From Cytobacillus solani (GTDB lineage: Bacteria > Bacillota > Bacilli > Bacillales > Cytobacillaceae): a stretch of DNA of 64,000 nucleotides. The notes below the pieces were generated by a model. The model ran no database searches. It was not told where the DNA came from and was given only the letters and a program-made list of their open reading frames with translations. This document shows, piece after piece, positions 55,289 to 63,839 of this stretch. Positions within the stretch are counted from its first letter, which is position 1. Every line of letters begins with the position of its first letter. The stretch lies in the NCBI RefSeq assembly GCF_001420595.1, contig NZ_LJIX01000006.1, positions 4,120,857 to 4,184,856 of the forward strand. Reading direction: 5' to 3'. The position numbers and the translations under genes are program-made.

Positions 55289-55528
55289 CTAACACCAGCC
55301 ACCCTCGTCGCAATCTGTATAACGTGCTTGCGGACTTTCTGTCGTTGTTACATGCTGGTAAATCTTTTGCCTATCTGTTTCAAAATGATGGTCCATCTGA
55401 ATGGCAGGCTCTTGAGGCAGACGAATACTCCCTATTCTTTCATTTTCTAAATATAGTTCAATTTCTCCATCCTTCAACTTTCCAACCACACGATCTGTAA
55501 TATCAATTTTATTATTCTTTAATACCAC
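55289..55528 (-). CDS. yusG: DUF2553 protein YusG
   Basis: A 79-residue small protein. It has a beta-rich N-terminus (KIDITDRVVGKLKDGEIELY), then ENERIGSIRLP and a Cys-bearing tail (YTDCDEGGWC). It corresponds to YusG in size, position and tail. Function is unknown. The start is uncertain: GAGAGAGG sits 9 nt before GTG 55528 but directly against ATG 55537, so I prefer the GTG. The 234-bp gap after yusF holds no recognised feature. Confidence 0.72.
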   Translation of the reverse strand: MVLKNNKIDITDRVVGKLKDGEIELYLENERIGSIRLPQEPAIQMDHHFETDRQKIYQHVTTTESPQARYTDCDEGGWC

Positions 55529-55593
55529 AATAACCATCCTCTCTCGTTCTATTGGTTATAGTGTTTCCCTTTCTAAAGAAATAAAAAAACCAA

Positions 55594-55632
55594 ATAAAGG
55601 GAGGTACCGCATATGCAGCACCTCCCATTTTA
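55594..55632 (-). terminator. Terminator of gcvH
   Basis: The stem GGGAGGTGC / GTACCTCCC is followed on the minus strand by TTTATTTGGTTTTTTT. Confidence 0.8.
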
Positions 55633-56016
55633 TTAGTCTTCTTTAACCATTTCTTCGTATTGTTCTGCAGTCATTAAGTTATCAATTTCACCTGCATCAG
55701 ATGGTTCAACTACAATCATCCATGCTTTCTCGTATGGAGATTCATTAACAAATTCAGGGCTGTCGCTTAAATCCTCGTTAATAGCAACAACTTTTCCGCT
55801 GATTGGTGCATAAAGCTCAGATACCGTTTTAACTGATTCTACACTTCCAAATGGCTCGTCTGCAGAAACGATGTCTCCTACCTCTGGAAGCTCAACGAAA
55901 ACGATGTCTCCAAGCTCAGATTGAGCAAAGTCAGTAATCCCAATACGAACCTGCTCACCTTCTGTTTTTACCCACTCATGCTCTTCTGAATAACGTAATT
56001 CCTTTGGTGTGTTCAT
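55633..56016 (-). CDS. gcvH: Glycine cleavage system H protein
   Basis: A 127-residue lipoyl carrier that shuttles the aminomethyl group in glycine cleavage. In Bacillus it also relays lipoyl/octanoyl groups to other complexes via LipL. The lipoyl lysine is in [14 protein letters not shown] near residue 63. The fold begins [23 protein letters not shown] 56016 follows GGAGGG. GcvT and GcvP are not next to it, as usual in Bacillus. It works with the lipA product encoded in the same window. Confidence 0.96.
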   Translation of the reverse strand: MNTPKELRYSEEHEWVKTEGEQVRIGITDFAQSELGDIVFVELPEVGDIVSADEPFGSVESVKTVSELYAPISGKVVAINEDLSDSPEFVNESPYEKAWMIVVEPSDAGEIDNLMTAEQYEEMVKED

Positions 56017-56085
56017 TCCAAATCCCTCCATTTTTTTATTTCAAACTATGATCGTAGTATCGATCTCTTTTCCATCATGGCAATC

Positions 56086-56445
56086 TTACGCAAGCCATGT
56101 TTTTTCATAATCCTCTTCCTTAAAGCCAACCGTCACTTTATTCCCATCCGTTAAAATCGGACGTTTAATAAGCATTCCGTCGGATGCCAAAAGATTAAGC
56201 AGCTCATCATCTGTTGATGATTTAACTTGATCTTTTAAGCCGAGCTCACGGTACTTCTGACCGCTTGTATTAAAGAACTTCTTAATTTCTAAGCCGCTTT
56301 TTTCATACAAGTTTCTTAAGGAGTCAGCAGAAGGCGGATTATCTGCAATATGTATTGCTTCATAAGCTAAATTATGGTCATCGAGCCATTTCTTAGCTTT
56401 TCGGCATGTCCCGCATTTCGGGTACCAATAAAAAGTTAGACTCAC
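56086..56445 (-). CDS. yusI: ArsC/Spx-family protein YusI
   Basis: A 119-residue thioredoxin-like protein of the ArsC/Spx/YusI group. The N-terminal CxxC reads YPKCGTCRKAKKWL, as in Spx and YusI. SDGMLIKRPILTDGNKVTVGFKEEDY is the conserved C-terminal part (DGMLIKRPIL). The Gly of Spx needed for RNA polymerase binding is not evident, so a reductase-like role is likelier than transcriptional. The GTG start at 56445 has GGTGGTGGG upstream; ten codons earlier in frame are leader. Confidence 0.86.
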   Translation of the reverse strand: MSLTFYWYPKCGTCRKAKKWLDDHNLAYEAIHIADNPPSADSLRNLYEKSGLEIKKFFNTSGQKYRELGLKDQVKSSTDDELLNLLASDGMLIKRPILTDGNKVTVGFKEEDYEKTWLA

Positions 56446-56623
56446 TGTCCCACCACCTAGATTATCATGTCCCATTTTAAAAATAAAGGAACTGTCTTTA
56501 AATAAATACTATCATAATTATAGTATATTTCATAACGGATGACTCCAGATGATAATTCGACAAAATTCTCTTTTATCCTTCTATTTACACGAAGATTTTT
56601 AGGAAAAAATGCAGGATGTTAAT

Positions 56624-56728
56624 TCTATCGAGTAACTTTTTGAGTTTATCTAGCATCTATTCCATTTTATCGGGCATTCTTTTGTATTTATCTAGCTGCT
56701 AATCAATTTTATCTAGCATTTTATTAAT
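56624..56728. repeat. Tandem repeat, five copies of a 21-bp unit
   Basis: Units start at 56624, 56645, 56666, 56687 and 56708, exactly 21 bp apart. The best-kept core is TTTATCTAGCAT followed by a variable 9-bp part; the first unit is diverged (TCTATCGAGTAA). Stops on both strands rule out coding. It fills most of the non-coding gap between yusI and fadE (56446-56783). Confidence 0.88.
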
Positions 56729-56741
56729 ACCGCATTCAAAA

Positions 56742-56778
56742 GCTCCCTCCATTAATGAAGGGAGCCGCATTTTTATAA
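56742..56778. terminator. Terminator next to fadE
   Basis: The stem AGCTCCCTCCATT / AATGAAGGGAGCC is followed by GCATTTTTAT on the plus strand and TTTTG on the minus strand, just after the fadE stop. Confidence 0.7.
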
Positions 56779-56783
56779 AATAA

Positions 56784-58568
56784 TTATAGAACAAATTTCT
56801 CTGCATCAATTAGTTTTTCTGATGCTTCACGCTTCTTCGCAATTACGTTAATTGGTGTATGGCGAGTAAATTTACGTAAAGATGAAAGCATCATACGCAG
56901 TGTATCGCCAGATTCAACAGCAACAAGTGTTTCCTTCGCATCTTGTTCAATTTTGTTGAATGCTTCTTGACAGAAGATTTGTGTATAAAGAAGCTTTTGT
57001 TTGCTCTTTTCCACCCCTTCTTTTTCAATTGCTTTTTCCGTACGAAGAACAGCTGATTCCATTGCATATGCATTAGAAACGATGTCGGCAATATTCACTA
57101 ATACCTCTTGCTCTTGGTCTAATGCTTTGCCGTATTTTTGAGCAGCTAAGCCTGCAGCAAGCAAGCCAATTTTCTTCGCATTCCTCACTAAATATTTTTC
57201 TTGAGCTAATGGAGCATCACCAGGCTCTTCTGGCATCATCATCATAAGCTCTTCCTGCAGCGCCATTGCTTTTTCGAATAATGGAAGCTCACCTTTAAAT
57301 GCTTTACGCATGAATGTGCCAGGTACTAATAAGCGGTTAATTTCATTTGTTCCTTCGAAAATACGGTTAATACGGGAATCACGGTAAGCACGTGCGATTT
57401 CATATTCTTCCATGAAGCCGTAGCCGCCATGCAATTGAACACCTTCGTCAACAACATAATCAAGGACTTCCGTATTAAAGAATTTACCTAAAGAACATTC
57501 AATCGCATATTCAGCAATTGATTGGGCTACTGCTTTACCCGTTTTTGCTTCTTCATCAGAAAGCTTACTCATACGATCCTCGAACAAACCAACTGTACGA
57601 TAGATGGCACTTTCTGCTGCATATGTTTTTGAAGCCATTGTAGATAGCTTCTCTTTTGTTAAGTTAAAAGAAGAGATTGGTGTTTTAAATTGTTGACGCT
57701 GATTTGTATATGGAATGGTAATTTCCAATGCACGTTTTGAAGCACCAAGTGCACCAACTCCTAATTTGTAACGGCCAATATTTAAAATGTTAAAAGCAAT
57801 GATATGTCCGCGGCCGATTTCCCCAAGCAAGTTCTCAACCGGAACTTCTGCATCTTGAAGAATTAATGTTCGAGTGGATGAACTCTTGATTCCCATTTTC
57901 TCCTCTTCAGCACCAGTTGAAACGCCAGGGAATTCCTTTTCAACAATGAAAGCAGAGAATTTATCACCATCAATTTTTGCATAAACAACGAATACATCAG
58001 CAAAGCCTGCGTTTGTAATCCATTGCTTTTCGCCATTTAATACATAATGCGTTCCAGCTGCATTTAATTTTGCTACTGTTTTTGCCCCTAACGCATCGGA
58101 TCCAGAGCTAGGCTCAGTTAATGCATAAGCAGCAATTTTTTCACCTGTCGCTAAAGCAGGAAGATATTTTTGCTTTTGTTCTTCATTTCCGAAAAGGACA
58201 ATTGGTAAAGAGCCGATACCAACATGTGCGCCATGTGTAATCGAGAATCCGCCAGCAATAGACATTTTTTCAGCGATTAATGCTGAACTCACTTTATCTA
58301 AGCCAAGACCGCCATATTCTTCTGGGACATCCACACCTAATAGTCCAAGTTCCCCAGCCTGCTGCAATAATTTTACCGAACGTTCAAATTCATGCTTTTC
58401 TAAATATGGAACTTGCGGCAAAACTTCGTTTACAACATAGTCTTCTGTTGTTTTCGCAATCATTTTATGTTCATCAGTATAATCCTCTGGAGTAAACACT
58501 TGCTCATACGTTACATCTTCAATTAAAAAGCTTCCGCCTTTAATAATATTATCTGTATTGTTAGTCAT
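56784..58568 (-). CDS. fadE: Acyl-CoA dehydrogenase FadE
   Basis: A 594-residue FAD acyl-CoA dehydrogenase that introduces the trans-2 double bond in beta-oxidation. FAD/substrate motifs are YALTEPSSGSDA near residue 150 and WITNAGFADVF. The catalytic base region is HGGYGFMEEYEIARAYRD, then IFEGTNEINR near residue 400. The C-terminal extension of about 170 residues is characteristic of the long YusJ type. ATG 58568 follows GGAGGAA. It is the third gene after fadN and fadA; a stem-loop lies in the 206-bp gap before it. Confidence 0.95.
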   Translation of the reverse strand: MTNNTDNIIKGGSFLIEDVTYEQVFTPEDYTDEHKMIAKTTEDYVVNEVLPQVPYLEKHEFERSVKLLQQAGELGLLGVDVPEEYGGLGLDKVSSALIAEKMSIAGGFSITHGAHVGIGSLPIVLFGNEEQKQKYLPALATGEKIAAYALTEPSSGSDALGAKTVAKLNAAGTHYVLNGEKQWITNAGFADVFVVYAKIDGDKFSAFIVEKEFPGVSTGAEEEKMGIKSSSTRTLILQDAEVPVENLLGEIGRGHIIAFNILNIGRYKLGVGALGASKRALEITIPYTNQRQQFKTPISSFNLTKEKLSTMASKTYAAESAIYRTVGLFEDRMSKLSDEEAKTGKAVAQSIAEYAIECSLGKFFNTEVLDYVVDEGVQLHGGYGFMEEYEIARAYRDSRINRIFEGTNEINRLLVPGTFMRKAFKGELPLFEKAMALQEELMMMMPEEPGDAPLAQEKYLVRNAKKIGLLAAGLAAQKYGKALDQEQEVLVNIADIVSNAYAMESAVLRTEKAIEKEGVEKSKQKLLYTQIFCQEAFNKIEQDAKETLVAVESGDTLRMMLSSLRKFTRHTPINVIAKKREASEKLIDAEKFVL

Positions 58569-58667
58569 TTTTTCTTCCTCCATTCTGTTATAAGAGGAAC
58601 CGCGAATGGCTCCCGTTTTTAGGCCGTTTCACAAACAATGTTGCAAATTAAAACATAGTTGGTTAAA

Positions 58668-58691
58668 GGTTGACTTCTGCTCCAGTCAACC
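58668..58691. other. Stem-loop between fadA and fadE
   Basis: The arms GGTTGAC (58668-58674) and GTCAACC (58685-58691) form a stable hairpin. The T-run is on the plus-strand side only, so it is not an obvious terminator for the fad direction. It may affect mRNA processing or relative expression. Confidence 0.5.
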
Positions 58692-58774
58692 AAACTTTTT
58701 TTCCAAAAGTGTCAATTCACACATCTGGGTCAAAAGCTGTTATCTTTTAAAAAAGAGTATTTATTTATAAATAT

Positions 58775-59950
58775 TTAAAGTAATTCAAATACCCCAGCAG
58801 CACCCATTCCGCCGCCGATACACATCGTAACTACTCCAAATTGCTGATTCTGGCGCTTCATCTCATGAATTAGGGATAAAGTAAGTTTTGCGCCTGTACA
58901 TCCCAGCGGGTGGCCAAGTGCAATCGCTCCACCGTTTACATTAACCTTTTCTTCATCAAGACCAAGCTCACGAATAATCTGGATCGATTGTGAGGCAAAC
59001 GCTTCATTTAACTCAAATAAGCCAATATCAGAAAGCTCCAATCCTGCAAGCTTAAGCGCTTTTGGAATGGCAACAATCGGTCCAATTCCCATTACTTCAG
59101 GTGGCACACCACCAACAGCAAAGGATCTGAACTTTGCCATTGGCTTCAAGCCTGTCGACTCTGCCTTTTCACGATCCATGACCATAACAGCTGCAGCTCC
59201 ATCACTTGTTTGTGAAGAATTTCCTGCTGTTACTGAACCCGTCACTGAAAATGCCGGACGGAGCTTTGCAAGTGCTTCTACAGTTGAGTTCGCACGAACC
59301 CCTTCATCCTGGCTAAATTGAATGGTCTTTTCCACCAATTTATAATCTTTGCCAACAGATCTCAAAGTTACATCTACCGGCACAATTTCATCGGCAAACT
59401 TTCCCTCTGCAATCGCTTTAGCCGCTTTTTGATGGCTTCTTACAGCAAAAGCATCTTGATCCTCACGTGAGATTCCATACTTTTTTGCAACTTCCTCTGC
59501 TGTATGCCCCATTCCCATATAATATTCCGGAGCTGTTTCAGCCAGCTTCGCATTTGGACGAGTCACATGCCCCATCATTGGTACAAGGCTCATTGATTCA
59601 GCTCCACCTGCAATGATTGTATCTGCATGGCCGATCATAATTTTTTCAGCAGCATAGGCAATGGCATTTAACCCTGAAGAACAATAACGATTAATTGTAA
59701 TAGCTGGAACCGTGTATGGCAGACCAGCCAATGCCCCAATATTACGGGCCATATTTAACCCTTGCTCTGCTTCAGGCATCGCACAGCCAATAATTAAATC
59801 ATCGATATTGCCTTCATAATTCCCTGCACGCTTTAACGTTTCTTGAACGACAAGGGCACCTAAATCATCCGGTCTTACATTTGCTAATGTGCCTTTTTTT
59901 GCTTTGCCGACCGGAGTACGAGCACCTGCAACGATTACCGCTTCTCTCAT
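58775..59950 (-). CDS. fadA: Acetyl-CoA acyltransferase (3-ketoacyl-CoA thiolase) FadA
   Basis: Cleaves 3-ketoacyl-CoA with CoA in the last step of beta-oxidation. 391 residues. The nucleophilic Cys is in [15 protein letters not shown] near residue 91. The other catalytic residues are His in [17 protein letters not shown] and Cys in [15 protein letters not shown] at the C-terminus. The ATG has GAGAGGGA upstream, 56 bp after fadN. FadN and FadA form the trifunctional-like pair of Bacillus. Confidence 0.97.
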   Translation of the reverse strand: MREAVIVAGARTPVGKAKKGTLANVRPDDLGALVVQETLKRAGNYEGNIDDLIIGCAMPEAEQGLNMARNIGALAGLPYTVPAITINRYCSSGLNAIAYAAEKIMIGHADTIIAGGAESMSLVPMMGHVTRPNAKLAETAPEYYMGMGHTAEEVAKKYGISREDQDAFAVRSHQKAAKAIAEGKFADEIVPVDVTLRSVGKDYKLVEKTIQFSQDEGVRANSTVEALAKLRPAFSVTGSVTAGNSSQTSDGAAAVMVMDREKAESTGLKPMAKFRSFAVGGVPPEVMGIGPIVAIPKALKLAGLELSDIGLFELNEAFASQSIQIIRELGLDEEKVNVNGGAIALGHPLGCTGAKLTLSLIHEMKRQNQQFGVVTMCIGGGMGAAGVFELL

Positions 59951-60006
59951 TTCGTTCCCTCTCTTTCCTACTGCGCCAAAATTAATTCTCTAACTCTATC
60001 AAGCTA

Positions 60007-62391
60007 TTAATTGCGTAACGGTTTTCCTTTCAACAGCATATGCTGCATACGCTGTTGTGATTTCGGATCAGCAACAAGGCTTAGGAATGCTTCTCTCTCT
60101 AAATCTAACAAGTATTGTTCATCCACTTCCGTGCCATAAGGTACTTTCCCACCTGCAATAACATAGGCAAGCTTCTTCGCAATTTTTAAATCATGTTCAG
60201 AAATATAACCGGAATACATCATGGCTTGTGCACCTAGAAGCAGAGTTGCATAGCCTGTTTCTCCGACAACCGGTATTTTCTTACGAACCGGAGACTTATA
60301 GCCGTTTTCATAGAGTGAAAGAACAGCTTGCTTCGCATCATAAAGCTGATGGTCGCCATTAACACTAATACCGTCAGCAAAGTTTAAGAAGTTATTATCA
60401 CGCGCTTCTTCTCCAGAAGTAGAAACCTTCGCCATCGCAATGGATTCAAATACTTTATTCGCCACTTTTTGAAGGTCGAATTCTACCCCGCTTGGCATGG
60501 AGTTAAGATGCTTTATATAAAGCTCCTTGTTTCCGCCACCGCCAGGGATAAGACCTACACCTACTTCAACTAGACCCATATAAGTTTCACTAGCTGCCTG
60601 AATATGTGCAGTAGGAAGACAAACCTCTGAGCCTCCGCCAAGCGTCATACCAAATGGTGCTGCAACCACAGGTTTAGAACTGTATTTGATTTTCATCATA
60701 CCTTGCTGGAAGTGACGAACAACCATATCAAGCTCGTAAATATTGTCATCCTGTGCTTCCATTAAGATCATCGCTAAGTTTGCACCAACACTGAAGTTCT
60801 TTCCTTGGTTGCCGATGACAAGTCCCTTATAATTTTTTTCCACCTCATCAACAGCAAAGTTAATCATTTGAATGATATCTAAACCTAGCGCATTACTCTT
60901 AGAGTGGAATTCAAGAAGTGCTACACCATCACCGAGGTCAATAAGGCTTGCACCGCTATTCTTTTTTATAACACCATGTTTCTTTTTCAGGCGCTTTAAG
61001 TTAATAACCTTTGGGTTTTCTTGGATTTGCATATATTCGCCGTTGTCATAGAAGAATAAGTCCCCGTCCTCTTCTTTGTAGAAAGAAGTGAATCCTTTTT
61101 CGATCATCTCTTTAATCCAAGCTGGAACTTCAAGGCCTGCTTCTTCCATTTTCTTAACTGATTTTTCTAGGCCGATCGCATCCCATGATTCAAATGGACC
61201 TAGCTCCCAGCCGAATCCCCATTTCATCGCACGGTCGATTGCAACCACATCATCGGCAATATCACCGAGCAATTGTGCTGAATAAATGAGCACTGGACTT
61301 AATATATTCCATAATAAATGGCCTGCACGGTCATCAGCGTAAACAAGCGCTTTCATTTTGTTTGCCGTGCCTTTTTCCTGCTTGCTTAACTCAGTTGCAG
61401 CTGTTTTCAGCTTTTTGCGCGGACCATATTCTAAACTTTGCGGATCCAGCTCTAGTATTTCTTTCCCTTGTTTCAAAAAGAACCCTTGCCCTGACTTACT
61501 TCCAAGCCATCCTTTGTCAAGCATCGCCTTCATGAATGCCGGAACTTCAAACACTTCCTTTTCTTTACCATCAACCTGCTCATATACGTTATTTGCTACG
61601 TGAGCAAAAGTATCAAGACCAACAACATCAAGTGTTCTGAAGGTAGCACTTTTCGGGCGGCCAATCATTGGACCTGTAATGGAATCTACTTCCCCAACAC
61701 TGTAGCCGCCTTTAAGCATTTCTTGAACAGTGACCAGTAGTCCATACGTTCCAATCCGGTTAGCGATGAAGTTAGGTGTATCCTTTGCTTCAACAACCCC
61801 TTTGCCAAGGACATCTTCTCCAAATTGCTTCATGAAAGATAGAACAGCTGGGTTTGTATGTTTCGTAGGAATCACTTCTAATAGCTTTAAATAACGCGGT
61901 GGATTGAAGAAATGTGTTCCAAGGAAATGTTCTTGGAAATCTTCAGACCGTCCTTCCGCCATCGCTTCTACAGAAATTCCGGAGGTATTAGAGCTAATGA
62001 TGCTGCCCTTCTTACGATATTGGTCTACTTTTTCAAAAACTTGTTTTTTAATATTGAGGTTTTCAACAACGACCTCAATAACCCAATCTACATCCTTTAG
62101 GCGCTCCATATCATCATCAAAATTTCCTGCTTCGATTAATGCGGAATTCTTTTTAGAAGTAAGCGGTGCCGGCTTTTGCTTTAATAACTTTTGTTTTCCT
62201 GATTCGCTTATGCGATTGCGGACTGCTTTATCCTCAAGGGTTAATCCCTTTGCTTTTTCTGCATCCGTTAATTCCCGAGGTACAATATCCAATAATAAAG
62301 TTGGAATTCCAATGTTTGCTAAGTGGGCAGCAATGCCTGAGCCCATGACACCAGATCCAAGAACTGCAGCTTTCTTAATTTGCTGGATCAA
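60007..62391 (-). CDS. fadN: 3-hydroxyacyl-CoA dehydrogenase / enoyl-CoA hydratase FadN
   Basis: A 794-residue bifunctional beta-oxidation enzyme. The N-terminal NAD domain begins KKAAVLGSGVMGSGIAAHLA, and the dehydrogenase His/Glu region is HFFNPPRYLKLLEVIP. The hydratase part (about 480-690) has VIGNQGKNFSVGANLAMIL and MTLGGGSEVCLP. The C-terminus QRMQHMLLKGKPLRN is diagnostic of FadN. The TTG at 62391 is the start, because AAGGGGG lies before it; 14 more codons in frame lie across the FadR operator. It is the first gene of fadN-A-E. Confidence 0.97.
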   Translation of the reverse strand: MIQQIKKAAVLGSGVMGSGIAAHLANIGIPTLLLDIVPRELTDAEKAKGLTLEDKAVRNRISESGKQKLLKQKPAPLTSKKNSALIEAGNFDDDMERLKDVDWVIEVVVENLNIKKQVFEKVDQYRKKGSIISSNTSGISVEAMAEGRSEDFQEHFLGTHFFNPPRYLKLLEVIPTKHTNPAVLSFMKQFGEDVLGKGVVEAKDTPNFIANRIGTYGLLVTVQEMLKGGYSVGEVDSITGPMIGRPKSATFRTLDVVGLDTFAHVANNVYEQVDGKEKEVFEVPAFMKAMLDKGWLGSKSGQGFFLKQGKEILELDPQSLEYGPRKKLKTAATELSKQEKGTANKMKALVYADDRAGHLLWNILSPVLIYSAQLLGDIADDVVAIDRAMKWGFGWELGPFESWDAIGLEKSVKKMEEAGLEVPAWIKEMIEKGFTSFYKEEDGDLFFYDNGEYMQIQENPKVINLKRLKKKHGVIKKNSGASLIDLGDGVALLEFHSKSNALGLDIIQMINFAVDEVEKNYKGLVIGNQGKNFSVGANLAMILMEAQDDNIYELDMVVRHFQQGMMKIKYSSKPVVAAPFGMTLGGGSEVCLPTAHIQAASETYMGLVEVGVGLIPGGGGNKELYIKHLNSMPSGVEFDLQKVANKVFESIAMAKVSTSGEEARDNNFLNFADGISVNGDHQLYDAKQAVLSLYENGYKSPVRKKIPVVGETGYATLLLGAQAMMYSGYISEHDLKIAKKLAYVIAGGKVPYGTEVDEQYLLDLEREAFLSLVADPKSQQRMQHMLLKGKPLRN

Positions 62392-62414
62392 CTTCTTTTC
62401 CCCCTTTTGCATTT

Positions 62415-62432
62415 TGAATGAATATTCATTCA
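62415..62432 (-). promoter_or_regulatory. FadR operator upstream of fadN
   Basis: TGAATGAATATTCATTCA is a perfect 18-bp palindrome and matches the B. subtilis FadR (YsiA) consensus TGAATGANTANTCATTCA exactly. Long-chain acyl-CoA would relieve repression of fadN-A-E. Confidence 0.93.
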
Positions 62433-62477
62433 TTTTTCCGTCAAAAAAAATTGCTCGAATGAGTCCTGTTATCTATA

Positions 62478-62506
62478 ACTATAAAATATTTGAAAAATTT
62501 ACGCAA
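62478..62506 (-). promoter_or_regulatory. Putative promoter of fadN-A-E
   Basis: TTGCGT (62501-62506) and TATAGT (62478-62483) are 17 bp apart. The FadR operator would lie about 45 bp downstream of the -10. An 8-bp dyad TTTCCTAA / TTAGGAAA (62510-62531) is just upstream of the -35. Confidence 0.5.
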
Positions 62507-62602
62507 TCATTTCCTAACTGAAATTAGGAAATTTTTAAAAAATTATTATTGTAAATTTGTTTCTCTTATTTTGGATAGGCTAAAAGTGGAGGTGAAGAGT
62601 GA

Positions 62603-62734
62603 ATGGCACGAAGAAAGAAGAACCCTTCCAAAGCAGGGGTTAGCGCAGCTAGTGTAAAAGGAGACGCTGGACCAACAGTTGAGGCAGATGGCGGCGGAAA
62701 GGTGAACAGCCAAAATAATCAATATAAGAAATAA
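62603..62734 (+). CDS. yuzL: YuzL-family small protein
   Basis: A 43-residue basic, Gly/Ala-rich protein. The N-terminus MARRKKNPSKAGVSAASVKG is the YuzL signature and the rest is a hydrophilic tail ending NNQYKK. B. subtilis YuzL is a small protein of unknown role linked to sporulation and is likewise near fadN. The ATG follows GTGGAGGTGAAG. It is divergent from fadN and has its own terminator. Confidence 0.85.
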   Translation: MARRKKNPSKAGVSAASVKGDAGPTVEADGGGKVNSQNNQYKK

Positions 62735-62749
62735 TAAAAGAACTTGTCA

Positions 62750-62787
62750 TAAAAGCTGTTCCTGTGAATTTAGGAAACGGCTTTTAT
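62750..62787 (+). terminator. Terminator of yuzL
   Basis: The arms AAAAGCTGTTCCT and AGGAAACGGCTTTT (one mismatch) are followed by ATG and AT-rich DNA; usable in both directions. Confidence 0.7.
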
Positions 62788-62800
62788 GATTACAATAATA

Positions 62801-63046
62801 TTATTTTTTATTTCTATATTGTTCATTAAGGGCTTTAATTTCTGCAATCAGCTTTCTCATATCTTCCTTCGCATCAGGATATGTACTGTTCCAATGTTGA
62901 ACAAGCGGAGGCATCGTTTTAGCAATATGAGAATAGAGAACCCACGCTTGAACTTGCTCCTTCAGCTCCGGACTCGTTTCACCTAACAGCAGCTCTGTAT
63001 ACTTTTCTAACAATCCATCCATTTGTACCTTCAATGCCTCATTCAT
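62801..63046 (-). CDS. DUF2573 protein, YusU-like
   Basis: An 81-residue helical cytoplasmic protein. The conserved part is YTELLLGETSPELKEQVQAW, then HIAKTMPPLVQHWNSTYPDA. It resembles B. subtilis YusU (DUF2573), function unknown. The start is placed at ATG 63046, which overlaps the stop of the preceding reductase gene by 8 bp. Earlier in-frame GTG/ATG codons lie entirely inside that gene. Ribosome binding site spacing (AGAAGGG) is not ideal for any of them. Confidence 0.7.
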   Translation of the reverse strand: MNEALKVQMDGLLEKYTELLLGETSPELKEQVQAWVLYSHIAKTMPPLVQHWNSTYPDAKEDMRKLIAEIKALNEQYRNKK

Positions 63047-63839
63047 CCGATTGCTCATCCCTTCTTTGCATTTCACTCGGAAGTACTGTACAAACCTGCG
63101 GGCATGATGTACAGCGTTTCTTCGATCTGGTTAAGTAAGAATAACAGCAAGTATTTCTCGGTCTAACCTCTTTTTCATATTCTTCTATATATATACGCTC
63201 ATTATAATATTTCTTTAGCGGATTTTCGTTATAGCCGCCAAATAATGAACCAGGAGCCTGAAAAAGAAGATATTGAAAGTCTTCCTTTGAACGAAGAATA
63301 ACTTCCTCAGTCAATTCTTCCCTTTGTAAAATGGTTTCATATAACCAAAAAATATATATGGAGATATTTTCCCATAGTATTAATTTGGATACTTTCGTTA
63401 CTCTTGAAAGGCAATCAAAAATTGGATATAGATGGTTATTGAATAAGGAATGCACGCATGTTTCTCGCCATTTTTCTCGATTTTCTATCAATGTTTCCAT
63501 ATGAAAGTCATTAAAGTAAAAGTTGGGCAGCCATAGTTCGTCTTGTTCATCTGTTTCAAACGAGACATTCTCGAAAGAAATATTGAGCTTCGCATTTTTC
63601 AAAGTCATTGTATATAAATAAGCAACCGCAAGAAGTGCATATCGTTTTATAAATATGGATGCAGTTACTTTATCATTTGCAGCACCAATATGTTTGCCAA
63701 GCTGTCTAAGGTATTGTCTCATTGATTGTTCGTCAAGGAGGTTGTCTATTTGCACCGAAAGCGCTGATGAATTTCTATTAGTTGTTACACGAAACTGCTT
63801 AAGTTCACTTCTCTGGTAGTCGGAAAGTATATTACCCAT
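63039..63839 (-). CDS. FhuF-like siderophore-iron reductase
   Basis: A 266-residue cytoplasmic protein. The C-terminal motif CC-x10-C-x2-C (Cys231, 232, 243 and 246) is the exact FhuF pattern that binds an atypical 2Fe-2S cluster for reducing ferric siderophores. The N-terminal part (about 60-200) is the helical domain of FhuF/IucC-C-terminal-type proteins. GSLFGGYNENPLKKYY precedes the cluster motif. It overlaps the ABC ATPase gene upstream by 8 bp, so it is part of a siderophore-uptake operon. Confidence 0.85.
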   Translation of the reverse strand: MGNILSDYQRSELKQFRVTTNRNSSALSVQIDNLLDEQSMRQYLRQLGKHIGAANDKVTASIFIKRYALLAVAYLYTMTLKNAKLNISFENVSFETDEQDELWLPNFYFNDFHMETLIENREKWRETCVHSLFNNHLYPIFDCLSRVTKVSKLILWENISIYIFWLYETILQREELTEEVILRSKEDFQYLLFQAPGSLFGGYNENPLKKYYNERIYIEEYEKEVRPRNTCCYSYLTRSKKRCTSCPQVCTVLPSEMQRRDEQSDE

